This document shows, one piece after another, positions 17,808 through 26,318 of a DNA stretch of 64,000 nt; positions within the stretch are counted from its first letter, which is position 1, and the number at the start of each line of letters is the position of its first letter. The stretch lies in contig JADJQZ010000001.1 in NCBI GenBank assembly GCA_016712465.1, forward strand, positions 5,394,001 to 5,458,000, read 5' to 3'. This stretch comes from Candidatus Obscuribacter sp. (GTDB lineage Bacteria > Cyanobacteriota > Vampirovibrionia > Obscuribacterales > Obscuribacteraceae). Position numbers and translations under genes: made by a program. Below the pieces are notes generated by a model. That model made no database searches, was not told the DNA's origin, and was given only the letters and a program-made list of their open reading frames with translations.

Positions 17808-18387
17808 TTTTGGCAGCCCAGGCTATTAAGGCTTCTCGATTTTCCAGCCCAAGCTTCTCAAGCAACAAGTCGCATTGTTTGCGCACCGTAGACTGAGTAG
17901 TGAATCTCTTATCGGCGATATCTTGATACTTTAATCCATGGGCAAACAGCTCCAGAAGCTGCCTTTCCGCCTCGGTTAGTTTGATGGTGGAAGGTCTGGC
18001 GGCAAGAGGAGAAACAGGATTCGTATCCTTGCTACAGACGCCTCTGATGGTTTCAATCACTACCCTGGAGGGCTCCGACTTAAGCAGGTAGGCAGCCGCC
18101 CCTAGCTTCATCACCACGTCGATGAAAGCTTGCCTGTGCTCATTGGAAAAAACCACAATGCGGCAATCGGGGATTTCACAAAATGCCTGCACCATAGACT
18201 TGGGACCAAGGCTGCCGGGCAGATGCAGGTCGAGCAAGATTACGTCAGGACGCAGTTCTCGTGCCAGTGCAAGAGCCGCATCACTATTATCGGCCGTACC
18301 CACAATCTCCAGTTCCGCTTCCCTTGAGATTGCCAGGCAAATCCCGTCCCTGGTCACTTCATGGTCTTCTACGATAAGCAAACGCAT
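17770..18387 (-). CDS. NarL/FixJ-family response regulator
   Basis: A 205-residue regulator with an N-terminal receiver (MRLLIVEDHEV, acidic Glu7/Asp8, phosphoacceptor Asp53 in ILLDLHLPG, Lys in the YLLKSEPS segment) and a C-terminal LuxR-type HTH (LTEAERQLLELFAHGL...TTQSTVRKQCDLLLEKLGL). The frame is open for 43 codons upstream, but the receiver fold begins at ATG 18387, which I take as the start. It is the first gene of the overlapping RR-HK-STPK-WG cluster and likely its transcriptional output, possibly regulating its own operon. Confidence 0.93.
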   Translation of the reverse strand: MRLLIVEDHEVTRDGICLAISREAELEIVGTADNSDAALALARELRPDVILLDLHLPGSLGPKSMVQAFCEIPDCRIVVFSNEHRQAFIDVVMKLGAAAYLLKSEPSRVVIETIRGVCSKDTNPVSPLAARPSTIKLTEAERQLLELFAHGLKYQDIADKRFTTQSTVRKQCDLLLEKLGLENREALIAWAAKNGYGSLDREEGK

Positions 18388-18540
18388 ACTGTGCTCGATT
18401 CCAAACAGGAATACTACATTATAGGGGCAGGGCAGAGCCCCAGGTAAATGGGCGAAAATGAGTATACCGAAGCAGGGCAGGCAAAAAATGCTCGGGCAAC
18501 CAGAAGGGCCAAGCATCTCCAGCCCGGTCCGGCGAGGTTC

Positions 18541-19281
18541 CTAGCTCCTCTTCTTCACAATGCTTTTGGCATAAGATATGGATGCCGCGTCTCTCTTACT
18601 CCAGAAGTCTTCATTGAATTCACTGGAGAAGGAGTGCAAAAGTTCTTTCATGCGCACCACTTTCCGAGCCAGAATTCTATCTTCTCGGACCAGTTTCTCA
18701 GTGCCCCTGTGATCGATCAGCAAATAAGAATAGACCTCGGCCTTATCTTCTATAACGGCATCCATGGCGTATTCCGAGATAAAGCCCCGTTGAGGCTTCG
18801 CCCTTTGCTCGTCAATGCGGTCTTTATGGTAGACAAAGCCTGGTCGGTTCAAAGACTTCCACCTTTGATCATAGTAGCCGTTGATGTCATCGAAGTAGTC
18901 AATCATATGGAACAGCTCATGGTGAAAGGCCGCCCGCATATATTGCCAGCCACCGCCCACTTTGATATTCAGGTAGATTTTATTGCGAATGAAGGGTAGA
19001 CCCAGACTTCCCAGGAAGGCTGCACAAGTAAGACCGCCTCTACGCTGGCCTTCCGATGCCAGTTTCTGACAGAGAATGATCTCGTTCAGTTTGCTCTTGC
19101 GAATAACTTGTGGAGAATAAATAGAGAGTTCCCTGGTCAGCACTTGCTGCAGATAAGTAAGACAGGTTCTCTCATCAGCCGGTCTGCATGCAATCGGCAA
19201 TCCGGACCGCTCTTGATCGGTGATAACTCGAACACCGTAAGTGTCAAATACCTCCTGGGCAATCTCATGTACTGATTTCAC
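18541..19281 (-). CDS. Putative HExxH zinc metallopeptidase
   Basis: A 246-residue protein with no signal peptide. It carries H121-E-L-F-H125 in the context AAFHHELFHMIDYF and, about 55 residues later, a helix with AVIEDKAEVYSYLL whose Glu178 or Glu182 fits a third zinc ligand, the gluzincin pattern. It resembles the uncharacterised 'putative zinc-binding metallopeptidase' families. The start is GTG with GGGAG 9 nt upstream. It lies upstream of, and on the same strand as, the response regulator cluster (153 bases between), so a functional link is possible but not shown. Substrate unknown. Confidence 0.78.
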   Translation of the reverse strand: MKSVHEIAQEVFDTYGVRVITDQERSGLPIACRPADERTCLTYLQQVLTRELSIYSPQVIRKSKLNEIILCQKLASEGQRRGGLTCAAFLGSLGLPFIRNKIYLNIKVGGGWQYMRAAFHHELFHMIDYFDDINGYYDQRWKSLNRPGFVYHKDRIDEQRAKPQRGFISEYAMDAVIEDKAEVYSYLLIDHRGTEKLVREDRILARKVVRMKELLHSFSSEFNEDFWSKRDAASISYAKSIVKKRS

Positions 19282-19507
19282 GTGCTGCTTCTCCCGGAAG
19301 CCTGAGTCGGGGGTAATCCCTCAGATTTAATATTAGTTCCGCTTGCCATCTCGGAAAAACGCCACGAGTTAATCTTTTGGGAAAGTGGCATATAAATTTT
19401 AGGGTCGACAGGAGCATATCCAAAAGGTTATTCTTAGGTACATTCTTAACAAGCTATAACAAAGATGTAAAGTGAGCACCCCCCGGCTCCTCAGCAGGTG
19501 ACATAAA

Positions 19508-20311
19508 ATGGCCAGTTTTTCTACAGAATCATCTTCCAAACCGACAGCCAAAGCTAGAGTAACGAAGACAAAAGAGCGCCCTGTGAGCGTGGCTCCTGAG
19601 CTCTCCAAAGGCGTCAATTCTGAAGTGGCGCAGTTCCAGAACATTCTTGAAACAGCCAAGAGTCACAGTTCTAAAGCCCAGGCTAAAAGTCAGGCTCTCA
19701 CCAAAGAAACCACCCTCACCTTTCAAGCTGTGAACGGCACCAATGCCCCCATTTCAGCCCTCATCGACAGCGACGGGCTGGTCAAACGCATTAACTTCGC
19801 CAACGGCAGAGCCATTGAAATGACTGCAAAAATGGGCAAGCAGGCGGTCTACTCCGATACCGGCGCCCCTTCCGTCAGATTGACCAATCTGGCTATAGAC
19901 GCCGTCGACGGCTCTATCATGTACAAAAGAGCCATGGGCAAGCGCACCGCCACCATGAAAGAAACGGCAAGCGGCGCAAAATACGCCACTATCAGCATGG
20001 GGCGTGAGAAAAGAGAAATTCAACTGCTCGACGACAAAAGACGAGTCTATAAAGGCAAAGAAGGCACCATGACCGTTTCCCCGGACGGTAGCCTGGTAAG
20101 CCTCAAGCCCAAAGCCGGTGGCTCCATCGACGTATATCCCTGGGTGAAGTTGGTGGCGGTAGAATTTCCCGACGGTCATAAGCAAACCTTCTACGCCAGC
20201 GACCGGGAAGTCGGTCTGCTCAAGAAAAACCCGGTCGGTTTCTACGTCAACTGGCTGCCGGCAGATAAACAGGGTCGCCATTTTGAGTGGGGTACACTTG
20301 AGCTTGGCTAA
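19508..20311 (+). CDS. Conserved-looking protein with a beta-rich repeat domain, function unknown
   Basis: A 267-residue protein. Residues 1-75 are Ser/Thr/Lys-rich and probably disordered; the rest is beta-rich with the pattern DSDGLVKRINFANGRAIEMT and FPDGHKQTFYASDRE, resembling short strand-turn units seen in RHS-like or 'DGR' repeats. A similar segment (SINFKDGLVGSFEYFPD) occurs in the calpain-like protein at 39844..41841, so this may be a shared accessory domain of the lineage. The ATG follows AGGTGA at 6 nt. The next gene, an outer-membrane barrel, begins 12 bases downstream, so they are probably one operon. Confidence 0.7.
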   Translation: MASFSTESSSKPTAKARVTKTKERPVSVAPELSKGVNSEVAQFQNILETAKSHSSKAQAKSQALTKETTLTFQAVNGTNAPISALIDSDGLVKRINFANGRAIEMTAKMGKQAVYSDTGAPSVRLTNLAIDAVDGSIMYKRAMGKRTATMKETASGAKYATISMGREKREIQLLDDKRRVYKGKEGTMTVSPDGSLVSLKPKAGGSIDVYPWVKLVAVEFPDGHKQTFYASDREVGLLKKNPVGFYVNWLPADKQGRHFEWGTLELG

Positions 20312-20323
20312 AAGCCCCGTTCA

Positions 20324-21220
20324 GTGTGGAACTCTCTCGAAGAATTGAATCAGCCGTTAATCTCTCTCTGGAATCCAGGAAACAGCCCTTTAGCGGTCGC
20401 CAGTCTAAAGCGGCCAGCAACAGCTTGGCCGGGCAGCCTGTTTTCGGGGCTGCTCGCAGCACTTGTGCTGGCTCTTGCAGGCCCGGCGGCCCGGGCTCAA
20501 ATAGCCGCCGACACCGGCGCATCCAGCCAGAGCACCCAGCTTCCCAGCATCAAACTGGAAACCGGTTCATCTTCCAGCTCTCCCAGCACCACCCAAAACG
20601 GCAACACTGATCATGCCTTTCAAATGTGGACGCCCATATTCATAGACGTGCCTCTCTCCCGCAGCCGCAAGGTGCGCGGTTACTTTGAGGCCAGTCCGCG
20701 CCTGGGCGACAACTTAAAAGGCATGAACCAACTGCTTTTGCGTTCGGCCTTGGGCTATCGTTTTACCCCCCACTTCAGCGGCTATGTCGGTCATGTCTGG
20801 GTAGGCAACTTTCAGCCGCAATTCCTCACAGAAAATCGCATCTTCCAGCAACTGGGTTTCGGGCATAGTCTCGGCAAGCGCCTGCAGGTCCTTCATAGAG
20901 CCAGGCTGGAAGAACGCTTCATTCAGGACACCGGCGGCGACTGCTCCATGAGAGCGCGTTACCTATTGAGACTGGCACTGCCTCTAAAAAAGAAGTTTTA
21001 CGCCGTGGTCTCCGACGAACTCTTCGTCAATTTGAATACCGTAGGAAACGGCCCCGTCTCCGGTATCGATCAAAACAGAATTTACGCCGGCATCGGCAGG
21101 CAAATGAACAACAGCCTGCGCCTGGAAGTAGGCTATCAGCAACAGTACGTCAACAAGACCGACCCCACCGACGATAAAGCCAACCATATTCTGGTCACCA
21201 GCGTTTTCGTCAGCCTTTAG
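20324..21220 (+). CDS. Outer-membrane beta-barrel protein, DUF2490-like
   Basis: A 298-residue protein with a hydrophobic export signal displaced to about residues 38-60 (LLAALVLALAGPAARAQ, cleavage after ARA). The mature part alternates amphipathic strands typical of a barrel and matches the DUF2490 layout by eye: WTPIFIDVPLS, LEERFIQD, RYLLRLALPL, VVSDELFVNLN, DQNRIYAGIGRQ, LRLEVGYQQQYV, ending in a hydrophobic strand (HILVTSVFVSL). The GTG start 12 bases after the previous stop leaves a 37-residue stretch before the signal; no better internal start is visible. Function in the outer membrane is unknown. Confidence 0.8.
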   Translation: MWNSLEELNQPLISLWNPGNSPLAVASLKRPATAWPGSLFSGLLAALVLALAGPAARAQIAADTGASSQSTQLPSIKLETGSSSSSPSTTQNGNTDHAFQMWTPIFIDVPLSRSRKVRGYFEASPRLGDNLKGMNQLLLRSALGYRFTPHFSGYVGHVWVGNFQPQFLTENRIFQQLGFGHSLGKRLQVLHRARLEERFIQDTGGDCSMRARYLLRLALPLKKKFYAVVSDELFVNLNTVGNGPVSGIDQNRIYAGIGRQMNNSLRLEVGYQQQYVNKTDPTDDKANHILVTSVFVSL

Positions 21221-21272
21221 TCAAACCAGACTGGGGAAGGCGGCAGCGCTAGAGTAGCAAAAGACGGCAGCG

Positions 21273-23657
21273 CTAGAAATCTTCCGAGACTTCGTCGCGG
21301 TTCAAGAGCAACTCCACGCGCTGGCAGAGATCGGCGACCCGGTCGGGCATACCGGGTGCGCGCACATACTGCCTGGCCAGATCGAGGGTGCGCCTGATTC
21401 CACGCACCACATCGCCTTCATCGTAGGGCGTGGCATTGCGAATAGCATCCCAATCGGCGCCTTCGGCCCACATCTGAGTGAGCCCGCATAGATGGGTGCC
21501 GATGGTGATCGGCATGTCGATGTCGTGCTCTTTCTGCAAGCGCAAAATGCGACGCATGGTCTTCTGCACTTCCAGAAGGGCCTGGTCGACCTGGGGGCTG
21601 ACGCGGATGCGCATATTCTCATTGGCCCGGGAATCATCACCAACCAGGGCGGTGATCACCGCCGCTAGTTCGGTAGGCTCAAGAGTCTCAAAAAGACCGC
21701 TCATGGCCATAGAGGTCAGGAAGAGTTCGTTCTGCCCTCTGATACCGGCAGCGGTGCGACCCAAGTCGGTGGGGCGGTTGCCGAAGATATAGCCTTCCGA
21801 CCTTAAAATATTCGCCAGAGCTTCAAAAGTGCGCCAGTAGTAGGTAGTTTCTCGCTTAACGCGCTTATCGAGATCGCGAATACGCCTCTCCAACTGTTCC
21901 ACCCGTTCAGTCTGCTTGCTGCAGGGCTTCTGCACGGGGCAGCCGTGGCAGGGCATGGCATAGGCTTCTTTGACCAGATCTTGAATGCCTATTTTCATAT
22001 CGGCCAGGGCTGCTACGGCATCCTGGCGAGCTTTGACGGCGGTGGTCTTGAGACCCTTTTCCATCTGCTTGAGCTGCTTATGTTTGGCTCGAATAGCCTC
22101 CAGCCGCTTGGCATAAAGATTCAGATCGCCGGGCTCGGCCGGGCAAAGGGGCGCCTGCAAACGGGGCAGCTCCGCTTCCCAGGAAAGTCGCTGGGTGAAG
22201 AGAGGCTCCAGTTGATGGTTGATAAGAAATTGTCCGAAGCTTCGTTCAATCAGATCGCGTGCATCATCTATGGTGTGGCGCTCCAGCAAGTTGAGCACCA
22301 TGCCGTAAGAAGGAGTGAAGCGACTGGAGAGCGGGTCGGCTTTGGCGGTGGCCAACTTACCGGCGTCCTCCACAGACTCAATGGGATTATGGAGAACCAC
22401 CACATGACCGACTTCGTCCATGCCGCGACGACCGGCGCGACCGGACATCTGCAAAAATTCGGAAGCCATCAGCTCCCGGTGCCCTTCGTCGGAGCGCTTG
22501 TGAATGGCGCTAATGACCGTGGAACGAGCCGGCATATTGATACCGGCCGCCAGGGTCTCGGTGGCGAACACTACTTTCAAAAGGCCTTTCTGAAAGAGCT
22601 TTTCGACCATGCCTTTCCAACTGGGCAGCATGCCTGCATGGTGCACCGACATACCTTCAAGCAAGTACGGAATATGGGGATGGGAAGCCAGATTGGGATT
22701 GTCCCGGGTAAATTCTTCCACCCTCAGACGCAATTCCTTTTGTTCTTCCGGCAAGAGAAGCGGTATGCCGCGAGCCATTTTCATGGCTTCTTCGCAGCCG
22801 CGACGAGAGAAGAGGAAGTAAATAGCAGGCAACATATTGCGCCCCGACAAACTGGCCAGCACGTCGGCGGGATGGGTGTACAAGCCGCCTATGGGGCGGC
22901 GTCTTTTGTCGCCTCTGATAACGGGTTTCTTCTTGCCGAAGCGCGATTTGAGGAAGGAATTGGTAGCACCGCCGGGAGCCAGAAGCGGGTAAAGGCGACG
23001 CTCACCGAAGTAATGAAAGCGCAAGGGAATCGGCCTGTAATCGGAAACTACAAGTTCCGTCGGTCCGTGGGTTTCATCTATCCAGGTGGTCAGGTCGCGG
23101 GCATTGGCAATGGTAGCGGAAAGCGCCACAAGCTGAATATTCTTGGGCGCATAGATAATTGATTCTTCCCAAACGGTGCCGCGCTCGCTGTCATTCATAT
23201 AGTGACATTCGTCGAGCACCACACTGGAAACATTCTGCAAGTTTCGCTTCACGTCACCAAGGATGGTGCCATAAAGCATGTTGCGAAAAACTTCGGTGGT
23301 CATGACCACTATCTGCGCATCGCGGTTCACGGAAGTGTCACCGGTCAGAAGACCGACTCTATCTTCGCCGTATTTTTTGCGCAGGTCGTAGAGCTTCTGA
23401 TTAGAGAGGGCTTTTAGAGGCGTGGTGTAGAAACAACGCGTGTTGGACATGAGAGCCATCTCGACGGCGTATTCGGCGATGACTGTCTTCCCAGAGCCGG
23501 TGGGCGCGCAGACCACGACACTCTTGCCGTTCTCCAGATGGTTAATAGCCTCAAGCTGGAAATCATCCAGTTGGAAGGGGAAAAGAGATGCTACATCGAT
23601 TTGCACTGATACCAGACTTTTCCGATTCCTGATGTCCTGACGCTCCGGCGGCTTCAT
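21273..23657 (-). CDS. Ski2/Mtr4-like superfamily II DExH-box RNA helicase
   Basis: A 794-residue helicase. Motif I is APTGSGKT, motif Ia TTPLKALSNQK, motif II is DECH (the DExH form), motif III SAT, and motif VI QMSGRAGRRGMDEVG. A C-terminal helical region (about 570-790, with the Cys-rich CHGCPVQKPC and the VTALVGDDSRANENM segment) matches the DSHCT/exosome-helicase tail. Homologues occur in cyanobacteria and as plastid ISE2 in plants, where they act in RNA processing; the role here is inferred as RNA unwinding. I chose ATG 23657; an earlier in-frame TTG at 23726 has no ribosome binding site. The gene seems monocistronic. Confidence 0.95.
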   Translation of the reverse strand: MKPPERQDIRNRKSLVSVQIDVASLFPFQLDDFQLEAINHLENGKSVVVCAPTGSGKTVIAEYAVEMALMSNTRCFYTTPLKALSNQKLYDLRKKYGEDRVGLLTGDTSVNRDAQIVVMTTEVFRNMLYGTILGDVKRNLQNVSSVVLDECHYMNDSERGTVWEESIIYAPKNIQLVALSATIANARDLTTWIDETHGPTELVVSDYRPIPLRFHYFGERRLYPLLAPGGATNSFLKSRFGKKKPVIRGDKRRRPIGGLYTHPADVLASLSGRNMLPAIYFLFSRRGCEEAMKMARGIPLLLPEEQKELRLRVEEFTRDNPNLASHPHIPYLLEGMSVHHAGMLPSWKGMVEKLFQKGLLKVVFATETLAAGINMPARSTVISAIHKRSDEGHRELMASEFLQMSGRAGRRGMDEVGHVVVLHNPIESVEDAGKLATAKADPLSSRFTPSYGMVLNLLERHTIDDARDLIERSFGQFLINHQLEPLFTQRLSWEAELPRLQAPLCPAEPGDLNLYAKRLEAIRAKHKQLKQMEKGLKTTAVKARQDAVAALADMKIGIQDLVKEAYAMPCHGCPVQKPCSKQTERVEQLERRIRDLDKRVKRETTYYWRTFEALANILRSEGYIFGNRPTDLGRTAAGIRGQNELFLTSMAMSGLFETLEPTELAAVITALVGDDSRANENMRIRVSPQVDQALLEVQKTMRRILRLQKEHDIDMPITIGTHLCGLTQMWAEGADWDAIRNATPYDEGDVVRGIRRTLDLARQYVRAPGMPDRVADLCQRVELLLNRDEVSEDF

Positions 23658-23937
23658 GTGAATGAATGCTCGAATTTGCTGAAAGCAAACTAATAAGGAG
23701 AGCGACGAACAGGGGACGTGACGCAAAGAGATTTTACCAGCAAATGTAAACGGAAGTAGTATTGGAGCACCCAGCCTTTACCCTGAATTTGCGCCCCTTA
23801 CCGGGTTTTCAACAGCTTCCCGGGGCTAAGAGCGACCATGGAGGCTACACCTTGGAATCATCCGGGGCAATACGTGATGTATAATCACATTTAGCCTTTT
23901 GACAGAGCGCCACTGCGTTTTGCCAGAAAAGCCAGAC

Positions 23938-24009
23938 CGGGACGTAGCGCAGGGGTAGCGCGCACCTTTGGGGTGGGTGAGGCCGGAGGTTCGATTCCTC
24001 TCGTCCCGA
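23938..24009 (+). tRNA. tRNA-Pro (anticodon GGG)
   Basis: A complete cloverleaf can be drawn: acceptor CGGGACG/CGTCCCG (7 bp), D-stem GCGC/GCGC, anticodon stem CACCT/GGGTG with a 7-nt loop TTGGGGT carrying GGG, a 5-nt variable loop, T-stem GGAGG/CCTCT with loop TTCGATT, and discriminator A. CCA is not encoded. A TATAAT at 23880..23885 lies about 50 bases upstream and may be its -10 box, although no convincing -35 accompanies it. Confidence 0.95.
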
Positions 24010-24403
24010 AATTTTAAAAGCTCGCCAGAGCGGCATTTGCGGACTGTTAACAGATTCCCGTTTCTACAGGTTTATAGAAAGAGCTGGGGCAAAGAACAGC
24101 CATCGGATATGCCGAGGATGGAAAGCAGAGCCAGACCGTGACGTGGCAGGCAAAAACCACATTCCGAATGGGTCTTCATTCAACCGCTAAAATAAGCGGT
24201 GTTTCACTTTGCCTCGTCCTTCTGTCTGGCGGCTCTACTGGTCCAACTGCCCGAAATCATGTGATTACGACAGAAGAATCCGAAGGAAGATGGCACCAAG
24301 CTCGAAATCAAAGGGGACCTGTAATACCGATCACCTTGGTCTCGGTAACGAGTTCGCCCATGTTGAGCGCAAAACCTTCATCTATAGAACGCGAATTTTG
24401 CAA
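24010..24403. other. Gene-free stretch between tRNA-Pro and higA
   Basis: I see no gene I can support here. Two small oddities: bases 24130-24149 repeat 17 of the 20 bases spanning the tRNA 5' end at 23930-23949, exactly 200 bases away; and on the minus strand the higA frame stays open for 29 codons after its stop codon, ending near 24317. Either may be chance. No terminator is obvious after the tRNA. Confidence 0.5.
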
Positions 24404-25096
24404 CTACTCGAACAAACTTAAAGTAGCCTCGATAGTCTTACCTGACTTAATGTTACTCTCATGGACAAACTCCCAATATTTCGATATCAAATCATCAGCC
24501 TTACTACTCTTGTTAATCGTCATAGAAAGACCGTTGCAGTCAAAAATATAGGTGCCTCCTGTTTCCTTAGCTTTCTCTATCGCCTGATTGATGGCATCAT
24601 CAATTTTCACGAACCTTCCACGTGGCTCAAAGAGCTCAGGCTCTATGTCTCTTGCCGTCGGCAACTCATAAGTTTCTTGATTCATTTTTTTCGGCAAAAA
24701 CACATTTGGCGAAACATTGAAACGCATAGCAAGAAGCGCCAGCTGCTCCTTTGTCAGCTCACGTTTTCCGTTCATGAGTTCGCTAGCCCGTCCTTGCGGC
24801 ACCCCTAGGATAACCTTCAAGTCAGACTGGCCAAGACTGTGCTGCGTCATTAGGTATTGCAGAATTTCGTATGGTTGAACTCCATCAGTATTTACTCGGT
24901 GATGCCTATCCTCATACCGCTGAATGGCGTCAGTCAGCATGGATAGATAATCGCCTTCGTCATCAGTAAGAGATTCACCCTTCTTATGAAGCTCCATTGA
25001 GATCTCGTGAGCCTTATCTAGCTCTTCATCAGACTTAATTGGACGGAGCGGAAACCGCTCAATCAGAGCCTGGTATTCTTTGCTTATGGTCGACAT
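24404..25096 (-). CDS. higA: HigA-like antitoxin with HTH domain and C-terminal extension
   Basis: A 230-residue protein. Residues 1-75 form the helical N-terminal region typical of COG5499-type antitoxins. An XRE helix-turn-helix follows (ILQYLMTQHSLGQSDLKVILGVPQGRASELMNGKRELTKEQLALLAMRF, about 78-126). The last about 100 residues are an additional domain with no known match. The start overlaps the toxin stop by one base (TGATG), and AAGGAG inside the toxin end serves as ribosome binding site, giving translational coupling. The expected role is to bind and neutralise the toxin and to repress the operon through the two palindromes upstream. Confidence 0.88.
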   Translation of the reverse strand: MSTISKEYQALIERFPLRPIKSDEELDKAHEISMELHKKGESLTDDEGDYLSMLTDAIQRYEDRHHRVNTDGVQPYEILQYLMTQHSLGQSDLKVILGVPQGRASELMNGKRELTKEQLALLAMRFNVSPNVFLPKKMNQETYELPTARDIEPELFEPRGRFVKIDDAINQAIEKAKETGGTYIFDCNGLSMTINKSSKADDLISKYWEFVHESNIKSGKTIEATLSLFE

Positions 25097-25380
25097 CAGA
25101 ACTTCTCCTTGTCGTATTCGGTGTGAGTCATAACTTTGAGTACGTGGAACACTCCACTGTTGATCCAGACCATAGCTGCCAGCCTATGATTGTTTCCAGA
25201 GATGTTAAAGATCCACTTGTTCTCGCCAATGTAGTCGGCTGACGGAAACGTGGCTCTGATTTCGGCGTGATTGTTCCACTCAGACTCACGCACGATTACC
25301 AGGAAGCGCTTCAAGTTGGAGGCTGCAGCTCTATTTGATTCTATGAACTGCTTAACCACTCGCTCGTTTTGGACTTTCAT
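25096..25380 (-). CDS. higB: HigB-family mRNA interferase toxin
   Basis: A 94-residue protein matching the HigB_toxin family: MKVQNERVVKQFIES, SEWNNHAEIRATFPSAD, the signature KWIFNISGNNHRLAAMVW, and the C-terminal VLKVMTHTEYDK. The family cleaves mRNA at the ribosome. The frame is open 19 codons further upstream, but ATG 25380 matches the family start and has GAGG upstream. As in classic higBA, the toxin gene precedes the antitoxin gene. The pair lies about 1.1 kb downstream of a tRNA, a common insertion neighbourhood for mobile genes. Confidence 0.9.
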   Translation of the reverse strand: MKVQNERVVKQFIESNRAAASNLKRFLVIVRESEWNNHAEIRATFPSADYIGENKWIFNISGNNHRLAAMVWINSGVFHVLKVMTHTEYDKEKF

Positions 25381-25404
25381 CGGTGCGCCTCTAAGTCTCA
25401 ATAA

Positions 25405-25710
25405 AACCAATATCCCATTCCGGGATACAGCGCGCAAGGGGGCTTATCCCAAATCGGGATAGATTTAATCTTTTCCAGCGTTACCGAAGGATCATATTTT
25501 GATCAAAACTCCCTGCTTTTTGAAAGGCTGAAGAGCGAACTAGTTGAACTGGGCGAGCCAATGCAGGACGACGCAAGTCTCACCACCGGCGGTATCACCA
25601 TCAGCTTCTTAAAGCCAGCCAGACTCTGCCGTCGGTTCGCTCACCAGCCACAAAAGGCTCCGGCCGCAGAAGCAGCGGGGAGCGGCGGGGGTCTAACAAA
25701 AACTGCTTGA
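25405..25710 (+). pseudogene. Possible 3' remnant of a gene interrupted near higBA
   Basis: A plus-strand frame is open for 101 codons ending at TGA 25708..25710, but no start codon with a ribosome binding site lies at its 5' end; the first ATG is at 25561. The translation from about 25459 (DLIFSSVTEGSYFDQNSLLFERLKSELV..., broken here for length) looks protein-like, and its 5' part runs through the operators of higBA. One reading is a C-terminal fragment left when higBA inserted. An open frame of this length can also arise by chance. Confidence 0.25.
25411..25461 (-). promoter_or_regulatory. Paired palindromic operators upstream of higBA
   Basis: Two 17-bp palindromes of the form TATCCC-N5-GGGATA lie at 25411..25427 and 25445..25461, 34 bases apart centre to centre (about three helical turns), 31 and 65 bases upstream of the toxin start. 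Identical arms with different spacers are what an autoregulating HTH antitoxin dimer would bind. A weak promoter on the minus strand (TTGCGC, 17 bases, GATATT) would enclose the proximal palindrome in its spacer. Confidence 0.8.
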
Positions 25711-25715
25711 ACCGC

Positions 25716-26219
25716 TTAAACGGAAGTGCGACGGCGACGACGGGAGGGAGCCGGTCTGTATTTATTGGGACAGAGACGATCGAAACCGGAGAAATAGGTG
25801 CGGGGCATCAGTTCCAGCACGCCGGCGCTGTTGGGCTGATTCTGAGCGGCCTGTTCGACACTGGTGCTCAGACTATCCAGTAGCCCGCGAGCGGCATCTA
25901 CCATCTCGGGCGAGAGAGCCTGCACGGTTTCTTCAGTAACGGTCTGACGCAAGTTCTTTTCCACCGGCATAGCGGGCGGCAAAACCGGCGCCACAGCTTT
26001 CACCGGCAGCGTGGTCTTCCTGCTCTGATCTACATAGCTGGCTACATCTATAGAAGGTATACAGTTGAAGATCGGGTTCAGATGCACGAACTCACGCAGT
26101 TTTATCTTAAGGATAGCCTTGAGATAATCGTCGAGCTTGTCTAGAGATATGGGAAGTTCATCTGGTAAGAGGGTCATGAGGAAAGACCTCAAATCGATTA
26201 AAGCTAGGGCATTAGCCAC
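25716..26219 (-). CDS. Hypothetical protein with basic tail
   Basis: A 167-residue protein of unknown function. Residues 1-65 look ordered (DLRSFLMTLLPDELPISLDKLDDYLKAI...NPIFNCIPSIDVASYV), followed by a Pro/Val-rich linker and a helical segment (SPEMVDAARGLLDSLSTSVEQAA), then an Arg-rich end (PSRRRRRTS) that could bind nucleic acid. The start may be GTG 26219 or ATG 26177. It lies 99 bases after the sigma factor gene on the same strand and could be co-transcribed with it. Confidence 0.6.
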   Translation of the reverse strand: MANALALIDLRSFLMTLLPDELPISLDKLDDYLKAILKIKLREFVHLNPIFNCIPSIDVASYVDQSRKTTLPVKAVAPVLPPAMPVEKNLRQTVTEETVQALSPEMVDAARGLLDSLSTSVEQAAQNQPNSAGVLELMPRTYFSGFDRLCPNKYRPAPSRRRRRTSV

Positions 26220-26318
26220 AAGTGGAGAATGTTAGCAGAGATTAACCGATTGTCAACAGACCATTCGGGTGAAATCAAGAATTTAATCAAAACGAGGTCT
26301 AATGAGGCAAGAAAAGGG

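Noticed and set aside
23845..24036. Minus-strand frame across the tRNA
   Set aside because: Antisense to a complete tRNA-Pro; a common artefact.
24138..24551. Plus-strand frame overlapping the end of higA
   Set aside because: No ribosome binding site, overlaps higA, no recognisable domain.
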